Shown: one piece after another, positions 35,697-44,458 of the stretch
Layout of the letters: the number at the start of each line of letters is the position of its first letter
How positions within the stretch are numbered: position 1 is the first letter of the stretch
DNA from: Actinomadura rupiterrae
Lineage (GTDB): Bacteria; Actinomycetota; Actinomycetes; Streptosporangiales; Streptosporangiaceae
Assembly: GCF_024172125.1 (NCBI RefSeq)
Contig: NZ_JAMZEA010000003.1
Location: 496,001 to 560,000 of the forward strand
Direction of reading: 5' to 3'
DNA: 64,000 bases
Made by a program: the position numbers and the translations under genes
The notes under the pieces: model-generated
Told to the model about the DNA's origin: nothing
Database searches by the model: none
What the model saw: only the letters and a program-made list of their open reading frames with translations

Positions 35697-35703
35697 GGGG
35701 CGC

Positions 35704-36621
35704 ATGCAGGGCGACGACCACTCGATCGGCGAACTGGCGCGGACGGCCGGGGTGACGGTGAAGGCCGTCCGGTTCTACACCGACCGCGGCATCCTGCCGT
35801 CCCGCCGGACGGCCTCGGGCCACCGCCGCTACGGACCCGACGCGGTGGCCCGGCTGGCCCTCGTCCGCACGCTGCGCGACCTAGGCCTCGACCTCGCCAC
35901 CATCCGGAAGATAGTCGACCGCGAGACCTCCCCCGCCGAGGCCGCGGCCGCGCACGCGGACGCCGTGGCCGTCCAGATGCGCATGCTCCGCATCCGGCAC
36001 GCCGTCCTGACCACCGCCGCCCGCCGCGACAGCACCCCGAGGGAGCTCGAACTCATGCACCGCCTCGCCCGCCTCTCCACCGCCGAGCGCGACGACCTCG
36101 TCAACGACTTCCTCGACAACGCCTTCGGCGCCCCCGACGGGCCGCTCCCCGGCGTCCTGCGCCGCTCCCTCACGCCCGAGCTCCCGGACGACCCGACCTC
36201 CGAACAGCTCGCCGCCTGGGTCGAGCTGGCCGAAATGGCCCAGGACGAACCGTTCCGCGCCCTCATGCGGTCCCTCTTCAACGACCACATGACCGGCGGC
36301 GCGCCCACCCCACCGCGCAAGCACGCCGTCGGCCTGATCCGGGAGATCGCCCCTCCCCTCCTGGGGACTCCGCCCGACTCCCCAGAAGCCTCCGCCGCGG
36401 TGACGACCGTGGTCACCGCCTACGCCGAATCCCAGAACCTCCCGGACACGCCGTCCCTGCGCGCCCGCCTCGCCGCCTACCTGACCGCCGCCAACGACCC
36501 CCGCCGCGAGCGCTACCTGACCCTCCTCGCGACCGTCAACGGCTGGCTTCCACCCGACCACCCCCGCCGCGAACTCACCTGGTTCCTAACCGCCCTGGCA
36601 GCAAACTCCCCTGACTCCTGA
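35704..36621 (+). CDS. MerR-family transcriptional regulator
   Basis: 305 residues. The N-terminal MerR winged helix is clear ('IGELARTAGVTVKAVRFYTD', then 'GHRRYGPDAVARLALVRTLR'), with the dimerisation helix at 75-110. The C-terminal 190 residues are helical with no recognisable ligand domain and no Cys metal site. ATG 35704 is preferred over frames running through the operator. It ends convergently, 22 bp from the SMI1/KNR4 gene. Confidence 0.88.
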   Translation: MQGDDHSIGELARTAGVTVKAVRFYTDRGILPSRRTASGHRRYGPDAVARLALVRTLRDLGLDLATIRKIVDRETSPAEAAAAHADAVAVQMRMLRIRHAVLTTAARRDSTPRELELMHRLARLSTAERDDLVNDFLDNAFGAPDGPLPGVLRRSLTPELPDDPTSEQLAAWVELAEMAQDEPFRALMRSLFNDHMTGGAPTPPRKHAVGLIREIAPPLLGTPPDSPEASAAVTTVVTAYAESQNLPDTPSLRARLAAYLTAANDPRRERYLTLLATVNGWLPPDHPRRELTWFLTALAANSPDS

Positions 36622-36643
36622 CCGCCCCTGACGCACTCCAGCG

Positions 36644-37327
36644 TCACGGCGACGGGACGTGCCCGGCGAGCGTCCGGGTGGCTTCGTCCAGCCAGTCCAT
36701 GTACCAGGCGAAGAACGTGACCGGCTCGCCCTGCGGTCCGACCATCGGGGCGAGGTCCTGGTCGTCCACCCGGTAGTCCGTCCACATGTGACCCGCCTCG
36801 GGCCCGCTCACGACGAGCCAGAGCCGCTGCGCGCACCCCTGATGGCAGAGGACGATCGCGCCGACCGTCCGGTCCGGGTTCCAGAGCAGGTCGGCCAGGC
36901 GAGCGTCCCACGCCTCGTATGCCTCGTCGAAGCCGTCGATGCCGTCGAAGGCCTCCTCGTCCGGACATTCGTCGTGCAACGCGTCGATGTCGGCCTGTGC
37001 CGGGCCTTCGACCGGGAAGGGTTCGGCCGTCCGCGCGAGATCGGCCAGATCCGCCCCGTCGCCCGCCCAGGCCCAGAGCCCGTCCTTCTTCTGCACTGGG
37101 AAGACGCCATAACAAGGCCCTGCGCCACCCGCCCCCACCTGGAGCAAGAAGTCGCGATAGTCCTCCGGCAGCCTGACGCCGAGCTGCGCCTCCAGGTCGG
37201 CCAGCTCCGGCTCCGTGAGCGGCTCCATCAGGACGAACCGGTGCCCGCGCGCCCCGAACACCTCGTGACCCCGAGGGTGCGCCGCCAGAGCCTCCACCCG
37301 CTCCCGCACCCCGCCCCAGTCGCTCAT
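36644..37327 (-). CDS. SMI1/KNR4 (SUKH) family protein
   Basis: 227 residues. The SUKH core is recognisable from 'TEPELADLEAQLGVRLPEDYRDFLLQVGAGG' (about 38-68) to the C-terminal 'FFAWYMDWLDEA'. SUKH proteins are often immunity proteins against polymorphic toxins, but no toxin is encoded beside it. Many actinomycetes carry such orphan copies, so its role is unassigned. Confidence 0.85.
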   Translation of the reverse strand: MSDWGGVRERVEALAAHPRGHEVFGARGHRFVLMEPLTEPELADLEAQLGVRLPEDYRDFLLQVGAGGAGPCYGVFPVQKKDGLWAWAGDGADLADLARTAEPFPVEGPAQADIDALHDECPDEEAFDGIDGFDEAYEAWDARLADLLWNPDRTVGAIVLCHQGCAQRLWLVVSGPEAGHMWTDYRVDDQDLAPMVGPQGEPVTFFAWYMDWLDEATRTLAGHVPSP

Positions 37328-37482
37328 GCCCGGAGCCTACGAGCCGCCACCGACAATCCGGAAGCCGGCTGATTCGTGCGGGCGAATCCGGGGTCCGTTC
37401 GCCGTGTCCTACGTCACCCATTGCTGAAAGCGCCGTTGCGGCCTGACCGGCGACGCCGTCCGCGGTCGGTCCCCGGATATGA

Positions 37483-37520
37483 CAGAGGCCCTGCTTCCCT
37501 TTCGGGAGGCAGGGCCTCTG
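37483..37520 (-). terminator. 17-bp stem tRNA terminator
   Basis: cagaggccctgcttccc (37483-37499) pairs with gggaggcagggcctctg (37504-37520) around a 4-nt loop with a single G-T mismatch. It starts 8 bp beyond the tRNA 3' end on the minus strand, so it ends that transcript. Confidence 0.85.
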
Positions 37521-37528
37521 GTCTGCGG

Positions 37529-37602
37529 TGGAGCTGAGGGGATTTGAACCCCTGACCCCCTCGATGCGAACGAGGTGCGCTACCGGACTGCGCTACAGCC
37601 CC
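37529..37602 (-). tRNA. tRNA-Ala (anticodon CGC)
   Basis: A 74-nt cloverleaf on the minus strand. Acceptor GGGGCTG pairs with CAGCTCC (one G-T pair), with discriminator A at 37529. The anticodon stem CCTCG/CGAGG holds loop TTCGCAT, giving anticodon CGC (alanine, codon GCG). The T-arm is AGGGG-TTCAAAT-CCCCT. The 3' CCA is not encoded (ACCGC follows). It lies beside sepX, as in many actinobacteria, and is a potential integration target, though nothing integrated is visible here. Confidence 0.95.
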
Positions 37603-37661
37603 GCGGACGTGCATAAGGTTAGCGCACTTTGGCAGTGGTTCGCGCGCTGGAAAACGGCGGG

Positions 37662-38327
37662 TCACTCGCCGACGGCGCGGCGGTCGTCGGCGGGGCTGTG
37701 GGCCTCGGGGGCCTGCGCGTCGTCGGCGTACTGGTCGAACACCTCGTCCTCGGGACGGGCGACGAACTCCAGCACCTCGGCGGACGGCTCGGGCGCGACC
37801 GGCTCCGCAGCCTGCTCGGCCACCGCCTCGGCCTGGGCGCGGGCGGCTTCGAGGCGGGCGGCCTCGGCCTCCTCGCGGGCGCGCGCCTGGTCCATCTGGA
37901 CGGCGACGCGGAGCAGGGCGAGGTGCCCCGCCAGGAGCAGGACGGGCGGGGCGGAGATCCACCAGGGGGCGAGGCCGGTCGCGGACACGGTCACGGCCGT
38001 CAGGACGAGCAGGGTCAGTCCGACCGTCCGGCGGCGGCGGCGCGCGATCACCGCGGCGCGTCCTGGACGCCGGTGGACGGCCGGGGCCTCCTCCTCGGGG
38101 GCGGGTTCGGGTTCCGCCTCCTCCGGGACGTCCTCGGACTCGTCCGGAGTCTGCTCGATTTCGACCATTTCTTCGTGATCGTGGTCGAGATCCGCTTCGT
38201 CCTCGTCAGGACGCTTGTGAAGAAGGCGCGAGATGCCGGTCGTCTCCGTGTCCCGGCGCAGCCACATGGGGACGAGGACCACGGCCCACACCGCGACGAT
38301 GGCGAGGTAGAGGAAGGCGCTGCTCAC
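37662..38327 (-). CDS. sepX: Divisome protein SepX / Glp receptor GlpR
   Basis: 221 residues from GTG 38327. An N-terminal membrane helix (about 4-22) is followed by 'VLVPMWLRRD', an acidic linker (40-85), two further membrane helices (about 100-140) and a charged Ala/Glu-rich C-terminus. This matches actinobacterial SepX/GlpR, which acts with FtsZ at septa and binds the MoeA-like protein Glp. Its usual genomic partners rimJ and tRNA-Ala flank it, but moeA/glp is here displaced by about 9 kb. Confidence 0.87.
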   Translation of the reverse strand: MSSAFLYLAIVAVWAVVLVPMWLRRDTETTGISRLLHKRPDEDEADLDHDHEEMVEIEQTPDESEDVPEEAEPEPAPEEEAPAVHRRPGRAAVIARRRRRTVGLTLLVLTAVTVSATGLAPWWISAPPVLLLAGHLALLRVAVQMDQARAREEAEAARLEAARAQAEAVAEQAAEPVAPEPSAEVLEFVARPEDEVFDQYADDAQAPEAHSPADDRRAVGE

Positions 38328-38571
38328 CGGCTCACCACCCGCCCGGCCCGTTCCCGGGCACGACCGGATCGCGAGCCGACTTTCGGCCCGCGCACGTGCA
38401 TTGGGAACAGGGTCACGCCCCGCACGGTACGAGCCGGTGTCAGAGATTGACGAGTATTAGGGGCGGTGTGTCGCGAGATCGATCCCGCGGTTACTCTCTG
38501 TTTGCCAAGCCTTCTCTTCCGGAGGATTCTTACGGGACGGGGGTTCCCGAAAGTCTCCGTGCCGGTCAGGG

Positions 38572-39213
38572 TCACGAGGGAGATCGCGGAAAGGCCTGCC
38601 TGGTGCTCGCGAGCCACCTGGACCGCAGGCCGCCCGGGACGTCCTCGACGGTCAGCGCGTAGCAGATGTGGTCGCGCCACGCGCCGTCGATGTGAAGTTG
38701 GCGACGCCGAATTCCCTCTTCCCGGAATCCGAGCTTTTCCACGACCCTCCGGCTCGCGGTGTTCTCCGGCCGGATATTGGCCTCCACCCGGTGCAGGCCG
38801 ACGGTGAAGAAACAGTGGTCGACGGCCAGCGCCACGGCCGTCGGAATGACGCCCCGGCCGGCGACCGCCTTGTCCACCCAGTAACCGATCTGCGCGGAAC
38901 GGGCCGAACCCCACACGATCGCGCCAATGGTGAGCTGCCCGGCGAAGTTCCCGTCATAGGTGACCACCCACGGCAGCGCCAGCCCCTGCCGCGCCTCGCG
39001 CCGCATGGTGTGCACCATGCTCACGTACGGCCCCAGCCCCGTCCGGAACAGCGGCGTCTCCGGATTGGTCGGCTCCCACGGCCGCAGCCAGTCGGCGTTA
39101 CGAACCCGCAGGTCACGCCACACCGCCGCGTCGCGATGCCGCAGCGGACGCAGCCCGACCGGGCCCTCGCTCAAGGTGACCGGCCACCCACGCATCCGTT
39201 CCACGGCTCCCAT
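38572..39213 (-). CDS. rimJ: RimJ-type GNAT acetyltransferase
   Basis: About 213 residues of the RimJ/RimL branch of GNAT N-acetyltransferases. Signatures are 'VGLRPLRHRDAAVWRDLR' near the start, acetyl-CoA-binding 'IGYWVDKAVAGRGVIPTA' and 'GLHRVEANIRPENTASRRVVEKLGF'. It acetylates N-terminal amines of proteins or a small molecule. ATG 39213, preceded by gggga, is preferred over ATG 39195. It is conserved next to sepX in actinobacteria. Upstream the usual neighbours moaC/mog/moeA are replaced by the GalNAc-type operon. Confidence 0.9.
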   Translation of the reverse strand: MGAVERMRGWPVTLSEGPVGLRPLRHRDAAVWRDLRVRNADWLRPWEPTNPETPLFRTGLGPYVSMVHTMRREARQGLALPWVVTYDGNFAGQLTIGAIVWGSARSAQIGYWVDKAVAGRGVIPTAVALAVDHCFFTVGLHRVEANIRPENTASRRVVEKLGFREEGIRRRQLHIDGAWRDHICYALTVEDVPGGLRSRWLASTRQAFPRSPS

Positions 39214-39623
39214 GATTCCCCGGACGGCGGCCCGGACGCCATCAATTGTCCCCGACAACTCCTCCCACCCACCGATCCACCCCCACCACCCCCTCCGAGC
39301 CCCCGCGCTCCCACGACACCGCACCCCCTCTAGAGCAGGGCGACCACCCCGCCCGCCTCCTGACACGCGCCCTACAGACCCACATCACCCCGCGCCCCAG
39401 GAACCGAAGCAACCGCCCCCGGACGTCCCGGCTCTCCTCGCCCCCAGCCGCGAACGGCCCCGAACGCACACGCCCCTGACCCGGACCGCCCTGAGCGCAG
39501 GCGACCCCAGCCACAAGCACCGAAGACACCCAGGCGTGAACAATTCGATCCCGCAGGACAGTGAATACGGCCGCCCCGGCCGGGCCCGGCAGGACCGGCC
39601 GGGGCCTGGCGGACGGACTTGGA
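39214..39623. other. Non-coding C-rich gap at the left junction of the inserted block
   Basis: From about 39,245 to 39,540 the + strand is very C-rich with short cacc/ccgc words. Frames here translate to Pro/Thr/Arg-rich strings without family resemblance. It marks the boundary where the sepX-rimJ block stops and the aminosugar operon begins. No repeat or integrase is seen. Confidence 0.4.
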
Positions 39624-40460
39624 TCAGGTGATGTGGAGGACGTGGAGAAGGCGGGTGATTTCGGCGGCGACGGCGGTTCGGGCGGGGGACGCGTACTTGC
39701 GGGGGTCGACCATGTCGGGATTCTCAGCCAGCACCCGGCGCAACTCGCTCGTGTAGACCTTGTTGAGCTGCGTCGCGATATTGATCTTCGTCATTCCGCG
39801 CTCGACGGCGGCGGTGAGGGTCGCGTCCGGCACGCCGGACGATCCGTGCAGCACCAGCGGCACCGGCACCGCGGCCCGCAGCTCCGCGATCAGGTCGAGA
39901 TCGAGAACCGCGTCCCGCGTGAGCATCGCGTGCGAGCTCCCCACCGCGACGGCCAGCGCATCCACGCCGGTCGCGGCCGTGTAGGCAACGGCCTCGGACG
40001 GCTTCGTGCGAACGCCCGGCGCGTGCACGCCGTCCTTGCCGCCGACCTCGCCGAGCTCCGCCTCCACCCATACGCCCTGCTCATGGCACCAGGCGGCGAT
40101 CGCCGCGGTCTCAGCGACGTTCTCCTCGTACGGCAGGGTGGACGCGTCGAACATCACCGATCCGACGCCGAGCCGCACCGCCTCGCGCACGAGATCGGTG
40201 GACGTCGCGTGATCGAGATGGACGGCGACGGGCACGCCGGCCGCGCGCGCGACCGCGAGCGTCCCGGCGAGGATCGGTTCCAGTTCGCCGTGGTAGCGCA
40301 CGCAGTTCTCGCTGATCTGGAGGATCACGGGCGCGCCCGCGGCCTCCGCTCCGCGCGCGATCGCGGTGGCGTGCTCCAGATGGATGACGTTGAACGCACC
40401 GACGCCGAGCCGCTCGGACGCGGCCTTCGCGACGATCTCGCCGGTTCCTACGAGGGGCAT
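39624..40460 (-). CDS. Class II ketose-bisphosphate aldolase (GatY/KbaY-like)
   Basis: 278 residues of the zinc-dependent class II aldolase family. Zinc-site region 'VAVHLDHATS' (about 79-88), 'FDASTLPYEENV', 'HAMLTRD' and phosphate-binding 'LVLHGSSGVPD' are visible, with 'MTKINIATQLNKVY' near the end. The length and the short form fit tagatose-1,6-bisphosphate aldolases. As the last gene of the operon it would split tagatose-1,6-bisphosphate into DHAP and glyceraldehyde-3-phosphate. It overlaps the kinase gene by 13 bp. Confidence 0.87.
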   Translation of the reverse strand: MPLVGTGEIVAKAASERLGVGAFNVIHLEHATAIARGAEAAGAPVILQISENCVRYHGELEPILAGTLAVARAAGVPVAVHLDHATSTDLVREAVRLGVGSVMFDASTLPYEENVAETAAIAAWCHEQGVWVEAELGEVGGKDGVHAPGVRTKPSEAVAYTAATGVDALAVAVGSSHAMLTRDAVLDLDLIAELRAAVPVPLVLHGSSGVPDATLTAAVERGMTKINIATQLNKVYTSELRRVLAENPDMVDPRKYASPARTAVAAEITRLLHVLHIT

Positions 40461-41701
40461 GGAAGTCCTTCGATCATGATTTCGGGGAGTAGGCGGACAT
40501 ACAGATCGGGGTCGAAGTCCCCCGCGACCGGAGCGGCGACCGCCGCGGCGGACAGCGCGACGGCGTCTCTCAGCAACGCATCCCAGGGACGTCCGAGCAA
40601 GAGGGCACGCGCGGTGGCGGCAACGGCCGCGTCGCCCGCCCCGGTGGGGTTCCCTGCGACGGCCCTTGGCGGGACGGCTCGCCAGACCCCATCGGCGGTA
40701 ACGGCGAGCATCCCGTCCGCTCCGAGGGAGACCAGAACAGCCCCTGCCCCGGACGCCCGCAAAGAGTCAGCCCGTCCAACCACCTCACCGAACCACTCCC
40801 GCCCAGCCAAACCACCTCCCAGCACACCCCCGGAAACAGCCCCCCGCATGGAGTCGCCTTCGGAACCCGCCCCTCCCGCGGACCCGCCTTCCGGCTCACC
40901 TCCGGCGACCGCCCCTCCTGCGGGCGCAACTCCACCCTCACCTCCGGACTGCGCCCCCCTGGAAGCACCTCTCACGGAAAGCCCCTCCGGCCCACCCCCG
41001 GAGGCACCCTCCGGCTGATCTGCGGAGAGCGAGCCTCTCGTCGAAGCGGGCTCGTCCTCGGACGGCTTCGCGATGTCGCGCCCACCACCCACGTCCGGAT
41101 GCCCCGGCTGAACGTCCGTGCCCGCACCTGCTGTCGCTCGAAGCAGTTCCTCGGCGTTGGGTTTGATCACGTCGGGCCGGCCGGCGACGCCGCGCGTCAG
41201 CGCCCCGCCGTCCGCATCGAGGACGACCTTTCCGGGCGCTAGCCGCACGAGCTCGGCGTACGCGTCCGCCGGCAGCCCAGGCGGGAGGCTCCCCGACAAC
41301 ACGACGACCGACGCGGACTCGGCAAGCGCGCGGAAATGATCGAGGAACGCCCGCCACTCCTCCGGCCGGACCTGGGGCCCGGCCTCGTTCAGGACGGTCG
41401 CCTCGCCGGTTTCGGTCTCGACGATGGTGAGCGTCCGGCGGGACGGCCCGGAGATGGGCAGGAAGTCATGGGCAAGCCCCGCCGCGTCCAGATCGTCCCG
41501 AATGAGGTCACCGACCACCCCACCGAGCAGCCCGGTCGCGACGACCTCGCATCCCAGAGCACCGGCGACGCGCGCCACGTTGATCCCCTTGCCTCCCGCC
41601 CGCTCCCGGACGGTCCGGACACGATGCGAGCCGCCCTGCTCCAGCGCTCCGACCTCGTACGTGACGTCCAGCGCCGCATTCAGCGTGACGGTGAGGATCA
41701 T
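40448..41701 (-). CDS. PfkB-family hexose-phosphate kinase (LacC/FruK-like) with a long insert
   Basis: 417 residues against about 310 in the family. 'GGKGINVARVAGALG' (about 35-50) and the catalytic 'GNPTGAGDA' near the C-terminus mark a 1-phosphofructokinase/tagatose-6-phosphate kinase. Residues about 190-295 are a Gly/Ser/Glu-rich insert with irregular GG(S/A/E) periods, placed between 'IKPNAEELLRA' and 'AGAVLVSLGADG', where normal enzymes have a short loop. In context it would phosphorylate tagatose-6-phosphate. ATG 41701 overlaps the nagA stop (ATGA). Confidence 0.85.
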   Translation of the reverse strand: MILTVTLNAALDVTYEVGALEQGGSHRVRTVRERAGGKGINVARVAGALGCEVVATGLLGGVVGDLIRDDLDAAGLAHDFLPISGPSRRTLTIVETETGEATVLNEAGPQVRPEEWRAFLDHFRALAESASVVVLSGSLPPGLPADAYAELVRLAPGKVVLDADGGALTRGVAGRPDVIKPNAEELLRATAGAGTDVQPGHPDVGGGRDIAKPSEDEPASTRGSLSADQPEGASGGGPEGLSVRGASRGAQSGGEGGVAPAGGAVAGGEPEGGSAGGAGSEGDSMRGAVSGGVLGGGLAGREWFGEVVGRADSLRASGAGAVLVSLGADGMLAVTADGVWRAVPPRAVAGNPTGAGDAAVAATARALLLGRPWDALLRDAVALSAAAVAAPVAGDFDPDLYVRLLPEIMIEGLPCPS

Positions 41702-43488
41702 TGCCACCACCCGTCCTTCATCACTCGCTCGACGGCCCACCCGTCACCAAGAACGACCAGGTCAGCACGCTTCCCGACCTCCAGGGACCCGATCTCCCGA
41801 TCAAGCCCCAGCGACCGCGCCGGAGCCAGCGAAGCGGCGCACGACGCGTCCTCGACCGCGACCCCGACGACCTCGATCGCCCGCCGGAACGCGTCCGCCA
41901 TGGTGATCGTGCTGCCCGCGATGGACGACCCGTCCGCGAGCATCGCCCGTCCCTCGGAGACGGTGGCGGTCATCACTCCGAGGTGATAAGTGCCGTCCCC
42001 TATCCCGGCGGCGGCCATCGCATCCGTGATCAGCGCGACCCGTCCCGGCGCCGCGGCGAACACGAGCCGGACCACCTCCGGCTCCACGTGCACCCCGTCA
42101 TTGATCAGCTCGACGGTCACCCGCGCGTCTCCGAGCGCCGCCGCAACGGGCCCGCCTTCCCGGTGATGCAGCGGCCGCATCCCGTTGAACAGATGCGTCG
42201 CCACACGCGCACCCGCGTCGAACGCCTCCCTGACGCAGGCCCCCGACGCGTCCGTGTGTCCGACTGCCGCAACAACACCTGCCTGGACGGCATCCCGGAT
42301 CAGCTCGACCGCCCCGGGCAGCTCCGGCGCCAGCGTGATCATGCGGACATGACCACGCCCCACCGCCACCAGCCGCCCGAACTCCTCCCGATCGGGCGCC
42401 CGCAGCAACGCCGGATCATGCGCCCCACACCGGCTCGACGCCAGGTAAGGCCCTTCCAGGTGGATTCCGGCGATGAGCCCTTCGTCGGCGACCTCCGCAA
42501 GCCCGGCGACCCCGGCCGCCAAAGCGTCCGGCGATCCCGTCACCAGGCTCGCGACGGTCGTGGTCGTCCCGTGCCCCAAGTGGTACTCGGCGACCCGCCG
42601 AGCCTCATCCGCCCGCCCCGACTGGTACGAAGCCCCCGCTCCCCCATGGACGTGCATGTCGACAAACCCAGGCACGACATACCGCCCACCCAGATTCTCA
42701 ACAACCTCCCGCACGCCCCCAGCAAGCACCCCCGCCGCGTCCTCGCCCCGAACCAGCTCCCCCGCACCAAAGCCACCCCGAGCTGGCAAAGCAACATCAG
42801 CCAAGTCGCCGGAACGCATAGAGCTGCCCCAAGACGACGGCGGCGCCCCCGCCCCAAGCGCCACAATCCGCCCGCCCTCGACCCGAAGCCAGCCGTGCAC
42901 AACCCCGTCCGGCAACACAAGCCGAGCATTAACCAGCACCAACGCCCCCGCCGCAGGCGTCAGCGCGGACGCAGAACCCGACACGGACAAAGACTCCACC
43001 TCAGCCGCAGCCCCCACCCCAATCAGAGTCTCCGACCCAGTCGGCCTCTCCGACGCGGATTGAGGCTCCAGTCCGCTCCCGGACCCCGCCTCACCCGGCA
43101 CCCCCGGCACAGCTGGGGGCACCGACGCGGACCGAGACTCCGCCGCAGCTGAAAACTGGGCCGCGCCCAAGGCCCCTGCCGCAGAACGAGACTCCAGCCC
43201 AGTCACGGATGGCGTACCAACCGCCGCCCCCGACAGGGCCGAAGGCTCCGGCGCAGCCAGCAACTCCGACGCCGAACGAGACTGCAGCGCAACTACGGAC
43301 TCGGCTCCAAACGGGGACTCTGCATTAGCTGAAGACTGCGCCGCTTTGGAGCGCTCCGGCACCACTGGAGCACCCGACGCGGGACGAGGCTCCGGCGCGG
43401 TTGGGGGCCCCGACGCAGCGGCGGGCTCCGGAGCGGCCGGGGGCTCGGTCCTCCGGGAGGACGGGGAGGACGGGGGTGCGGGGGGCAT
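41698..43488 (-). CDS. nagA: N-acetylhexosamine-6-phosphate deacetylase (NagA/AgaA) with N-terminal extension
   Basis: 596 residues against about 380 usual. Residues from about 181 form the amidohydrolase fold: 'GFVDMHVHGG' metal site, 'GIHLEGPYL', 'AVGHTDASG', 'ATHLFNGMRPLHHREGG' and 'LITDAMAAAG'. It removes acetate from GlcNAc-6-P or GalNAc-6-P. The first 180 residues are Ala/Ser/Pro/Glu-rich with degenerate 'ESRSAS' periods and have no counterpart. The ATG at 43488 overlaps the agaS stop (ATGA), which supports this long form; an internal start nearer 42,950 would give a normal enzyme. A second small Gly/Ser insert lies between beta strands near residues 205-245. Confidence 0.85.
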   Translation of the reverse strand: MPPAPPSSPSSRRTEPPAAPEPAAASGPPTAPEPRPASGAPVVPERSKAAQSSANAESPFGAESVVALQSRSASELLAAPEPSALSGAAVGTPSVTGLESRSAAGALGAAQFSAAAESRSASVPPAVPGVPGEAGSGSGLEPQSASERPTGSETLIGVGAAAEVESLSVSGSASALTPAAGALVLVNARLVLPDGVVHGWLRVEGGRIVALGAGAPPSSWGSSMRSGDLADVALPARGGFGAGELVRGEDAAGVLAGGVREVVENLGGRYVVPGFVDMHVHGGAGASYQSGRADEARRVAEYHLGHGTTTTVASLVTGSPDALAAGVAGLAEVADEGLIAGIHLEGPYLASSRCGAHDPALLRAPDREEFGRLVAVGRGHVRMITLAPELPGAVELIRDAVQAGVVAAVGHTDASGACVREAFDAGARVATHLFNGMRPLHHREGGPVAAALGDARVTVELINDGVHVEPEVVRLVFAAAPGRVALITDAMAAAGIGDGTYHLGVMTATVSEGRAMLADGSSIAGSTITMADAFRRAIEVVGVAVEDASCAASLAPARSLGLDREIGSLEVGKRADLVVLGDGWAVERVMKDGWWQ

Positions 43489-44369
43489 CAGCCGAGGATG
43501 ACGGAGCGGGTGAGGTTGCGGGGGGTGTCCGGGTCGTGGCCGGCCTGCCGGGCGAGGTGCAGGGCGAGGCGGTGGACGCGGACGAGGTCGGCGAGCGGGT
43601 CCAGCGGGCTGACGATCATCGTGCCGCCGACCCCGGCGACCTGCTCGGCCAGGCCGGCCGGTGGTTCGCCGAACATCCAGGCGACCCGGCCGGGGCCGGT
43701 GATCGCGATGGGGCCGTGCCGGTACTCCATCGCCGGGTAGGACTCGGTCCACGCCGTGGCGGCCTCGCGCATCTTCAACGCGGCCTCGTGCGCGAGCCCG
43801 ACGGTCCAGCCGCGGCCGAGGAAGGTGAACTGCTCGGCTGTCAGCGCCGCCTCGGGGAGCGGCTCGGCGAGAGCGCGCTCCGCGTCGGCGATCGCACCGC
43901 TGAGGTCCTCCCCCAGGTGCGCGCGCAGGAGGACGAGCTGGCTCGTCGCGAACCGGGTCTGCACGACCGACTGCTCGTCCGCGTAGTCGAGCACGATCAC
44001 CTCGTCCGCCGCCGTCATCACCGGGGTGGACGGGTCGGCGGTGATCGCGACGCTCGGGAGGTCCGTGCGGTCGAGCAGTTCCAGGACCTCGGTCGTGGTT
44101 CCGGAGCGGCTGAGCGCCAGCACCCGGTCGTAGCGCCGCCCGAACGGGAACTCCGAGGCGGCGAAGGCGTCGGTCTCGCCGAGACCGGCGGCCTCGCGCA
44201 AAGCGGCGTAGGACTGGGCGATGAACCAGGACGTTCCGCAGCCCACCACGGCGACCCGTTCGCCCGGACGCGGCAGCACGGCGCCGACGCCGCCCGCCCC
44301 GTCGCGGGCGGCCCGCCGCCACAGGTCCGGCTGCGAGCCGATCTCGCTCTCGGTGTGGTTCCCCGTCAT
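43488..44369 (-). CDS. agaS: SIS-domain sugar-phosphate isomerase/deaminase (AgaS-like)
   Basis: 293 residues with two SIS domains: 'VVGCGTSWFIAQSYAAL' (about 41-57), 'LALSRSGTTTEVLELL' and 'YRHGPIAITG' in the second. This resembles AgaS (galactosamine-6-phosphate deaminase/isomerase) and the isomerase half of GlmS. In this operon, galactosamine-6-P to tagatose-6-P is the most coherent reaction. It is the first gene, divergent from a DeoR-family repressor. The start ATG 44369 has ggtcacc upstream and no strong Shine-Dalgarno. Confidence 0.82.
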   Translation of the reverse strand: MTGNHTESEIGSQPDLWRRAARDGAGGVGAVLPRPGERVAVVGCGTSWFIAQSYAALREAAGLGETDAFAASEFPFGRRYDRVLALSRSGTTTEVLELLDRTDLPSVAITADPSTPVMTAADEVIVLDYADEQSVVQTRFATSQLVLLRAHLGEDLSGAIADAERALAEPLPEAALTAEQFTFLGRGWTVGLAHEAALKMREAATAWTESYPAMEYRHGPIAITGPGRVAWMFGEPPAGLAEQVAGVGGTMIVSPLDPLADLVRVHRLALHLARQAGHDPDTPRNLTRSVILG

Positions 44370-44400
44370 GGTGACCTTCCCTCGATGCTCATTAATGCTC

Positions 44401-44430
44401 GTTTCTTATCTCAAACAGACACAAAGAAAC
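44401..44430. promoter_or_regulatory. Candidate DeoR-family operator
   Basis: gtttctt (44401-44407) and aagaaac (44424-44430) are inverted copies 16 bp apart in the AT-rich 89-bp gap between the divergent agaS and DeoR genes. Position and composition fit an operator controlling both. Confidence 0.55.
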
Positions 44431-44458
44431 AAGGCCGCGCACGGCTAGACTCCCCTCC

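Noticed and set aside
36644..37327. SMI1/KNR4 gene as immunity partner of a polymorphic toxin
   Set aside because: No toxin or secretion gene adjoins it; the neighbours are a MerR regulator and a tRNA.
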